A DNA stretch of 64,000 nt from Nocardioides daeguensis (GTDB taxonomy: Bacteria; Actinomycetota; Actinomycetes; Propionibacteriales; Nocardioidaceae), in contig NZ_JAHTKU010000017.1 in the NCBI RefSeq assembly GCF_019192965.1, positions 124,001 through 188,000 on the forward strand. The letters are read 5' to 3'. The position numbers and the translations under genes are program-made. Positions 59,255-64,000 of this stretch are shown piece after piece. The notes beneath the pieces are model-generated. The model searched no databases and was not told where the DNA came from. It saw nothing but the letters and a program-made list of their open reading frames with translations. Every line of letters begins with the position of its first letter. Positions within the stretch are counted from its first letter, which is position 1.

Positions 59255-60262
59255 ATGCACGCCGTCCCGGACCGTCCCCGCCGGCTGCTGCTCGCCGTCG
59301 ACGCCCCGTCGCTGCTGCACCGCCACCACCACGCACGCGCCCACACCCGGCATCGCGACCGCGGCGGCCGGCCGGCCTGGGCGCTGCACGGCATGCTGCG
59401 CCAGATCATCGAGTCGATCGACCAGTTCGCGCCGGACGCGGTGATCTTCGGGCTCGACGACCGCGTCGCCTCCCACCGCCGCGACATGTACCCCGACTAC
59501 AAGGCGGGCCGCGCCGAGAAGGACCCCGACCTCGTCGACCAGCTCGACCGAGCCGGGGCGCTGCTCGACGCGCTCGGCCTGGCGACGCTCACCCCGCCGG
59601 GGCTCGAGGCCGACGACGTGAACGCCTCGGCGGCGACCTGGGCAGGTGAGAACGGCTGGGACTGCGTGATCATCACCTCCGACCGGGACTCGTTCGCCCA
59701 CATCAGCGAGCACACCCGGGTGCTGCGGCTGATCAACGGCGGCATCAACGCCTCCCCCTTGCTCACCTCCGCCCACCTCCGGTCCCTGTACGGCGTCCCG
59801 GCGGAGCGCTACCTGGAGTTCGCCGCCGTGCGGGGCGATGCCAGCGACAACCTCCCCGGCGTGCCCGGGATCGGCGAGAAGACGGCCGCCTACCTGCTCT
59901 CCCACATCGGGTCGATGCGCGAGATCTGGGCCGACATCGAGCACGACGAGGGCCGCTCGGTGGTGGCGGCGCTGGACGCGTGGGCGGAGGAGACCGGCGC
60001 CCGCCGTACCGGCGCGACGGTGCTCAAGCGGCTCTCCGCCCCGGGGGCGCGCGAGACCTACGAGTTCAACCTGCGGCTGATGGCCGGGCGCACCGACCTC
60101 GACCTGGGCCTGACGCCCGACGTCCCCGGCACCCCCGGCCTGCTCCCCCTCGACATCGCGCGGGTGGAGCGGGTGGTCGGGCACCTCGACATGGAGGCGA
60201 CCACCGCGCTGGCGCTGCGGGTCCTGACGGGAGACCCGGCCTCTCAGGTCGGGCGCAGCTGA
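59255..60262 (+). CDS. 5'-3' exonuclease, PolA N-terminal/FEN type
   Basis: A 335-residue FEN-fold nuclease without the polymerase domain. Metal-ligand motifs are intact: FGLDDRVASHRRDMYPDYKAGR, GLEADDVNASAA, IITSDRDSFAHI, and RGDASDNLPGVPGIGEKTA (the helix-hairpin-helix). It would remove RNA/DNA flaps or act in repair, beside DNA polymerase I. The ATG at 59255 lies just past cpdA's stop, and an in-frame GTG at 59249 overlaps that stop. The 3' end overlaps the convergent GNAT/synthetase gene by 19 bp. SOS elements nearby support a link to repair. Confidence 0.9.
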   Translation: MHAVPDRPRRLLLAVDAPSLLHRHHHARAHTRHRDRGGRPAWALHGMLRQIIESIDQFAPDAVIFGLDDRVASHRRDMYPDYKAGRAEKDPDLVDQLDRAGALLDALGLATLTPPGLEADDVNASAATWAGENGWDCVIITSDRDSFAHISEHTRVLRLINGGINASPLLTSAHLRSLYGVPAERYLEFAAVRGDASDNLPGVPGIGEKTAAYLLSHIGSMREIWADIEHDEGRSVVAALDAWAEETGARRTGATVLKRLSAPGARETYEFNLRLMAGRTDLDLGLTPDVPGTPGLLPLDIARVERVVGHLDMEATTALALRVLTGDPASQVGRS

Positions 60263-62883
60263 CGCGGCAGGTCGAGGGACTCGGCCGCCGCGAGGCGGAC
60301 CTTCACGTCGACCAGGTGGACGCCGTGCTCGGCGACCATCACCGGGTTCAGGTCGATCTCGGCGACCTCCGGGACGTCGACGGCCAGCTGGCCGAGCGCG
60401 GAGGCGACCTGGGCCAGGTCCGCGACGGCGACCGGCGCCGCGCCCCGGAAGCCGTCGAGGAGGGGCCAGGTGCGCAGCCCCCGCAGGGTGCGCAGGAACT
60501 CGCCCGGGCTGAACGGCGGCAGCAGGAAGGCCCGGTCCCCGGCGAGGTCGGTCGCCGTTCCTCCGGGCGCGACCATCACCAGCGGCCCCAGCACCGGGTC
60601 GCGGACCACGCCGAGCGCGATCTCGACGCCGGTCACCATCGGCTGCACGAGAACTCCGCACGACTGCCCCACCTGGGCGGTGAGACGGTCGACGGCGGCC
60701 GTCACCTCGTCCGCGGAGGTCAGCCCGGTCGCCACCAGCCTCCGCTCGGTGCGGTGCACGACCTCGCCGCTCGCGACCTTGACCGCGACCGGGTACCCGA
60801 GCCGCGCGGCCAGCGTGGGGACGTCCTGCGGTGCGACGACCTCGCCGACCTGGCGGAGCCCGTAGCGCTCGAGCAGCCGGGCGGCGTCCCCCGGCACCGT
60901 CCAGCCGTCGGCACCGGCCTGGGAGAGCAGGTCCCGGGCGTCGCTCCGGGCCGCGCGGGCCCGGACCGGGTCGGACACCGGCGCCGGCTCGGCGGGAGTC
61001 CGGCGCCACGCGGCGTAGGTGCTGGCCCGGCCCAGGGCCGCGACGGCCGCCGCGGCGGAGCGCATCGTGGTGACCCCGGCCGGGGTGGCGTCGTCCTCGG
61101 CGCCCAGGGCGACCACCAGCAGCGGCCGGTCGGGGCACTGCCGGCGCACGCCGGCCAGCGCGGCGAGCGCGCCGTCGATGTCGTTGGTGTCGGTGGCCAC
61201 GAGCACGACCAGGAGGGCGTCGACCTCCGCGGAGCGCAGCACCGTGGCGGCGATCGCCGCGACCCGCTCCGCGTCGGCCCCGGCACCGGCGTCGACCGGG
61301 TTGGCGGCCCCGGTGGTCTGCGCGACGAGCGCACCCACCTCGGCCTGCAGGCCGGCGGAGAAGGCGGCGACCTCGAGCCCCGCGTCCTCGGCGGCGTCGG
61401 CGGCGAGCACCCCCAGTCCGCCGGCGTTGCTGAGCACCGCGACGCGGTGTCCCGCCGGGAGCGGCTCGTGGGTCAGCACCGTCACCGTGTCGGCCACCTC
61501 CTCCGCGTCCTGGCAGGCGATGACGCCGGCGTGCGCGAGCAGCGCCCGCACCCCGACCGCCGGGGTGGCCGCGGCGGCCGTGTGCGAGGCGCCGGCGCGC
61601 CGGCCCCCGTCCGAGCGCCCGCCGACGACGGCGACGATCGGCTTGCGCAGCGAGAACCGGCGGGCGAAGCGCGCGAACTTGCGGGCGTTGCCGAAGGACT
61701 CGAGGTAGAGGGCCGCGCAGGTGACCTCGGGATCGTCGTACCAGGCGGCGAGGAGGTCGTTGCCCGAGACGTCGACCTTGTTGCCGAGGGAGACGAACGT
61801 CCGCACGCCGACGCCTGCCTGGTTCAGCAGGTCCATCAGCGCGATGCCCACGCCGCCCGACTGGCTGGCGACGGCCAGGCTGCCGGTCGCGGGCGCCCGG
61901 AACCCGAAGGTGGCGTTGAGCCGGACGTCGGGCGCGTTGTCGAGGACGCCGAGGCAGTTGGGGCCGATCACCCTGATCCCGTGGCGGCGGGCGAACCGGC
62001 CCAGCTCGCGCTGCCGACGCGCCCCGTCGGCTCCCATCTCGCCGAAGCCCGAGGAGATCACGACCGCGCCCCGGGCTCCCCCGGCGGCGGCGTCCTCCAG
62101 CGCGTCCAGCACCCCAGCGACCGGGACCGCGATGACCGCGAGGTCGACCGGCGGTCCCTCCGCCAAGGACCCGCGGGCCGGCACCCCACCGACCTCGTCC
62201 GCGCGGGGGTGGATCACCACGACGTCGCCCCCGAAGCCGTCGCGGCGTACGGCGGCCAGGACCGCCGCGCCGATGCCGGTCCCGTCCCGCCGGGCGCCGT
62301 AGATCGCGACCGAGCGGGGCGCCAGCACCGGGGCGAGCGAGCGAGCCTCCGACGCGAACTCGCGCAGGTCCGCCGCCTCCTGGACGCTCGGCGTGACGGC
62401 GGTGTCCATGGCCAGCTCGCACTCGCCGTGCGCGCTGGCCCGGGTGACCGCGAACCCCGCAGCAGCGAAGACGTCGAGCATCCGGTGGTTCTCGGCGAGC
62501 ACCAGGGCGGTGAACCGTCGGACCCCGCGATCGCGGGCCTGCGCTGCGAGGTGCTCGAGGAGCAGGGTGCCGAGGCCGTGGCCGGCGAGCTCGTCCGCGA
62601 CCAGGAACGCGACCTCGCAGGTCGTCTCGTCGACGGGCTCCGCCGTGGCGAGAGCGACCAGCCGGTCGCCGATCAGTGCGACGAGCGCGATCGTCTCCGT
62701 GGAGTCGAGCACCCGGTCGACGTACATCCTGGCCGCGCGGCGCCCGCTGCTGAAGAAGCGCAGCCGCAGCGCGTCCGCCGAGGCGCTCTCGTGCAGGGTG
62801 TGCAGGCCCGGGCCGTCGCGGCGCTCGAGCGGCCGGATCTCCGCCAGCCCGCCGTCGCGCAGCAGGACCTCCGCCGTCGTCAT
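60244..62883 (-). CDS. GNAT-acyl-CoA synthetase (ADP-forming-like) fusion, Pat-like protein acetyltransferase
   Basis: An 879-residue fusion. Residues 1-165 are a GNAT acetyltransferase (ELAGHGLGTLLLEHLAAQARDRG contains the Q/RxxGxG/A loop). The rest is an ADP-forming acyl-CoA synthetase: CoA-binding (PRSVAIYGARRDGTGIG), a succinyl-CoA-ligase-like fold with IGPNCLGVLDNAP and GRRAGASHTAA (His to be phosphorylated), and a C-terminal ATP-grasp domain (PVAVKVASGEVVHRTERRL). The same order, GNAT first, occurs in actinobacterial Pat enzymes that acetylate and silence acyl-CoA synthetases. The ATG overlaps the upstream PPOX gene stop by 4 bases. Confidence 0.88.
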   Translation of the reverse strand: MTTAEVLLRDGGLAEIRPLERRDGPGLHTLHESASADALRLRFFSSGRRAARMYVDRVLDSTETIALVALIGDRLVALATAEPVDETTCEVAFLVADELAGHGLGTLLLEHLAAQARDRGVRRFTALVLAENHRMLDVFAAAGFAVTRASAHGECELAMDTAVTPSVQEAADLREFASEARSLAPVLAPRSVAIYGARRDGTGIGAAVLAAVRRDGFGGDVVVIHPRADEVGGVPARGSLAEGPPVDLAVIAVPVAGVLDALEDAAAGGARGAVVISSGFGEMGADGARRQRELGRFARRHGIRVIGPNCLGVLDNAPDVRLNATFGFRAPATGSLAVASQSGGVGIALMDLLNQAGVGVRTFVSLGNKVDVSGNDLLAAWYDDPEVTCAALYLESFGNARKFARFARRFSLRKPIVAVVGGRSDGGRRAGASHTAAAATPAVGVRALLAHAGVIACQDAEEVADTVTVLTHEPLPAGHRVAVLSNAGGLGVLAADAAEDAGLEVAAFSAGLQAEVGALVAQTTGAANPVDAGAGADAERVAAIAATVLRSAEVDALLVVLVATDTNDIDGALAALAGVRRQCPDRPLLVVALGAEDDATPAGVTTMRSAAAAVAALGRASTYAAWRRTPAEPAPVSDPVRARAARSDARDLLSQAGADGWTVPGDAARLLERYGLRQVGEVVAPQDVPTLAARLGYPVAVKVASGEVVHRTERRLVATGLTSADEVTAAVDRLTAQVGQSCGVLVQPMVTGVEIALGVVRDPVLGPLVMVAPGGTATDLAGDRAFLLPPFSPGEFLRTLRGLRTWPLLDGFRGAAPVAVADLAQVASALGQLAVDVPEVAEIDLNPVMVAEHGVHLVDVKVRLAAAESLDLPRQLRPT

Positions 62884-63332
62884 CGGCCGACCCTGCTCAC
62901 CGGCAGCCCGTCGGTCAGGTCCCAGCCCGACCCGGTCCGGCGTCCGGTCAGCTCCTCCCAGCGCAGCTGGATCCACACCTCGTCCTCGCGCCGCACCCAG
63001 CGCGGCGGGCCGGGCGTGCGCCGTTCCTCCGGGGTGCGCTCGCCGTCGGGCACCCGCTCGCCGCGGCCGCGCGCGACCACCGACCAGCCGTGGGCGCGTT
63101 CGTGGTCGACGTGGTCGACCTCGAGCAGCAGCGGCACGCCGTCGGCGTGGCGGTCCAGCAGCGATCCCGGAGAGGTGCGCACCCACACCGCGTCGCCGTG
63201 GGTGGTGTAGTTGACGGGCACGATCTCCGCGCGGCCGTCCGCGACCAGCACGAGACGTCCGAACACCCCCGAGCGCAGCAGTCGCTCGCAGTCGTCGACC
63301 TCGATCTCCTCGAGATGCTTCACGGTGCTCAC
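62880..63332 (-). CDS. PPOX-fold (pyridoxamine 5'-phosphate oxidase-like) protein
   Basis: A 150-residue split-barrel flavoprotein. RSGVFGRLVLVADGRAEIVPVNYTTHGDAV and SLLDRHADGVPLLLEVDH are typical. It resembles hypoxia-induced Rv3129-like proteins of mycobacteria more than classical PdxH. It starts with GTG overlapping the CBS gene stop, and its stop overlaps the GNAT fusion start; translation is coupled on both sides. The cofactor (FMN or F420) is not predictable here. Confidence 0.78.
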   Translation of the reverse strand: MSTVKHLEEIEVDDCERLLRSGVFGRLVLVADGRAEIVPVNYTTHGDAVWVRTSPGSLLDRHADGVPLLLEVDHVDHERAHGWSVVARGRGERVPDGERTPEERRTPGPPRWVRREDEVWIQLRWEELTGRRTGSGWDLTDGLPVSRVGR

Positions 63333-63883
63333 CCGGCCCGGACCGCCACCACGCCGGGCGTGGCGACGACGGCGTCGAGGACGGCGGCCAGGTGGGCGTC
63401 GTCGGCCGGGCCCAGACCCGTGAGCTGCACGATCCCGTTGCGGACCTGCACCCGACATCCCGAGACCCGGGCGCGGGCGAGGACGTCGGCGACCTCCTGC
63501 TCGAGGGTCTCGTCGTCGTGCGCGAAGGCACGGAGCAGGTCGCTGCGGCTGACCATGCCGACCACCTGGTCGGCCGCGTCGACCACGGGCATGCTCTTCA
63601 CCGCGGTCCGGGTGAAGACGTCGCGGAGCTCGGCGATGTCGGTCTCGGGGTGCACCAGCGCCACCACCTTGCTCATCGCCGTCCCGACGGGGTCCGTCAG
63701 GCAGGCACGGGCGAGGATGTCGGCCTCGCTGATCACCCCCACGATGCGCGCCCGGTCGTCGACGACGGGCAGCGCCGTGACGGCGTGCCGGGCGAGCAGC
63801 CGCGCGGCGGCCCCCAGCGGCAGGTCGGTCCGCACCGTGACCGGCCGCGGGCTCATGATGTCCTCCACCAGCACCGGACTCAC
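63329..63883 (-). CDS. Two-CBS-domain protein with BON-like tail
   Basis: A 184-residue protein. Two CBS repeats: VEDIMSPRPVTVRTD with VVDDRARIVGVISEAD, then MSKVVALVHPETDIAEL with VVDAADQVVGMVSRSD. The C-terminal 60 residues are a BON-like fold (VRNGIVQLTGLG). CBS-BON proteins bind adenine nucleotides and resemble the hypoxia protein Rv2626c/Hrp1 in architecture. The start is a GTG overlapping the stop of the next upstream gene. Downstream the PPOX and GNAT fusion genes follow without a gap. Confidence 0.86.
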   Translation of the reverse strand: MSPVLVEDIMSPRPVTVRTDLPLGAAARLLARHAVTALPVVDDRARIVGVISEADILARACLTDPVGTAMSKVVALVHPETDIAELRDVFTRTAVKSMPVVDAADQVVGMVSRSDLLRAFAHDDETLEQEVADVLARARVSGCRVQVRNGIVQLTGLGPADDAHLAAVLDAVVATPGVVAVRAG

Positions 63884-64000
63884 CCCGCCGTCGCCGGGAT
63901 CGGGGCGGCGAGCTCGTCGAACCGGTCCGCGGGGCAGCCCTCGGCCAGCACCGCGGCACGACCGGCCTCCAGCCGGGCCACGGGCACCCGGAACGGCGAG
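63880..64000 (-). CDS. 3' end of a further gene, cut by the window edge
   Basis: The last 40 codons of a minus-strand gene that ends in TGA at 63882-63880, overlapping the CBS gene start. The visible C-terminus contains RVPVARLEAGRAAVLAEG and DRFDELAAPIPATAG. It cannot be assigned. It belongs to the same coupled operon. Confidence 0.5.
   Translation of the reverse strand, partial: SPFRVPVARLEAGRAAVLAEGCPADRFDELAAPIPATAG

Noticed and set aside
59153..62422. Large minus-strand frame opposite and out of frame with the exonuclease and GNAT fusion genes
   Set aside because: No domain is visible; the real proteins are recognised in other frames.
1..64000. tRNA, rRNA, transposase or integrase genes
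   Set aside because: None seen; no attachment-site repeats flank the lower-GC region.

Overview
The window is about 64 kb of very GC-rich, densely coding bacterial DNA with GTG and TTG starts, many 4-base start/stop overlaps, PucR and Lrp regulators, LexA boxes of the TCGAAC-N4-GTTCGA type and a DUF222/13E12-type HNH gene. This points to a high-GC actinobacterium. A soil member of the Nocardioidaceae (Nocardioides-like) is my best guess from the gene repertoire; that is inference, since there is no rRNA or tRNA gene in the window.

Layout. 1-5.1 kb: a membrane-anchored copper nitrite reductase-like multicopper oxidase (5' end outside the window), a TDT/SLAC1-type transporter and a cytochrome P450. 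5.4-11.1 kb: a four-gene minus-strand operon (flavin monooxygenase, SDR, GPH-type MFS, TSUP exporter) facing a PucR regulator across a perfect palindrome. 11.1-16 kb: class I aldolase plus a small acidic protein, a second PucR-like regulator, and a three-part membrane di-iron/FNR/ferredoxin fusion. 16-26.7 kb: an energy-stress-like block with a P-type ATPase carrying a hemerythrin-like tail, a double-domain ArsA ATPase, and a phosphoketolase - acetate kinase - PRC/MgtE_N - Nramp operon; the ArsA and phosphoketolase promoters share one operator-like motif. 26.7-35.3 kb: cupin and BBE-type oxidase, PlsC, tandem ABM-like protein, hemerythrin, a spermidine-synthase-like protein, a DUF429-RelA/SpoT fusion, DUF1801, and a secreted Ig-like protein.

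35.4-43.2 kb is a polyamine uptake and breakdown unit: an Lrp/AsnC regulator, potD-potA-potB-potC, a class III aminotransferase and a gamma-aminobutyraldehyde dehydrogenase. The two divergent control regions share ACGGA-N-TCCGT-like sites, and potC and the aminotransferase gene are separated by two head-to-head arrays of a 21-bp repeat. 43.9-49.7 kb carries jetA-jetB-jetC of a Wadjet/MksBEF SMC-like system, with no jetD (the TOPRIM nuclease) in the window. 49.8-55 kb holds small and secreted proteins, a glutathionyl-hydroquinone reductase-like GST, an HNH/DUF222 gene under a textbook SOS promoter, and a stretch that looks less GC-rich, around two small unknown genes. 55.5-64 kb: a DUF6326-like membrane protein, an acyl-CoA dehydrogenase, a small S24-like protein whose start codon lies inside a LexA-like box, a CpdA-type phosphodiesterase, a FEN-type exonuclease, and a tightly overlapping minus-strand operon of CBS-BON, PPOX-fold and GNAT/acyl-CoA-synthetase (Pat-like) proteins.

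The strongest system-level leads are the JetABC operon without JetD, the promoter motif shared by arsA and xfp, the Lrp-polyamine regulon, the mirrored 21-bp arrays, and the DUF429-RelA fusion that lacks the usual synthetase glutamate. All functional calls rest on reading motifs and context; no database search was run.
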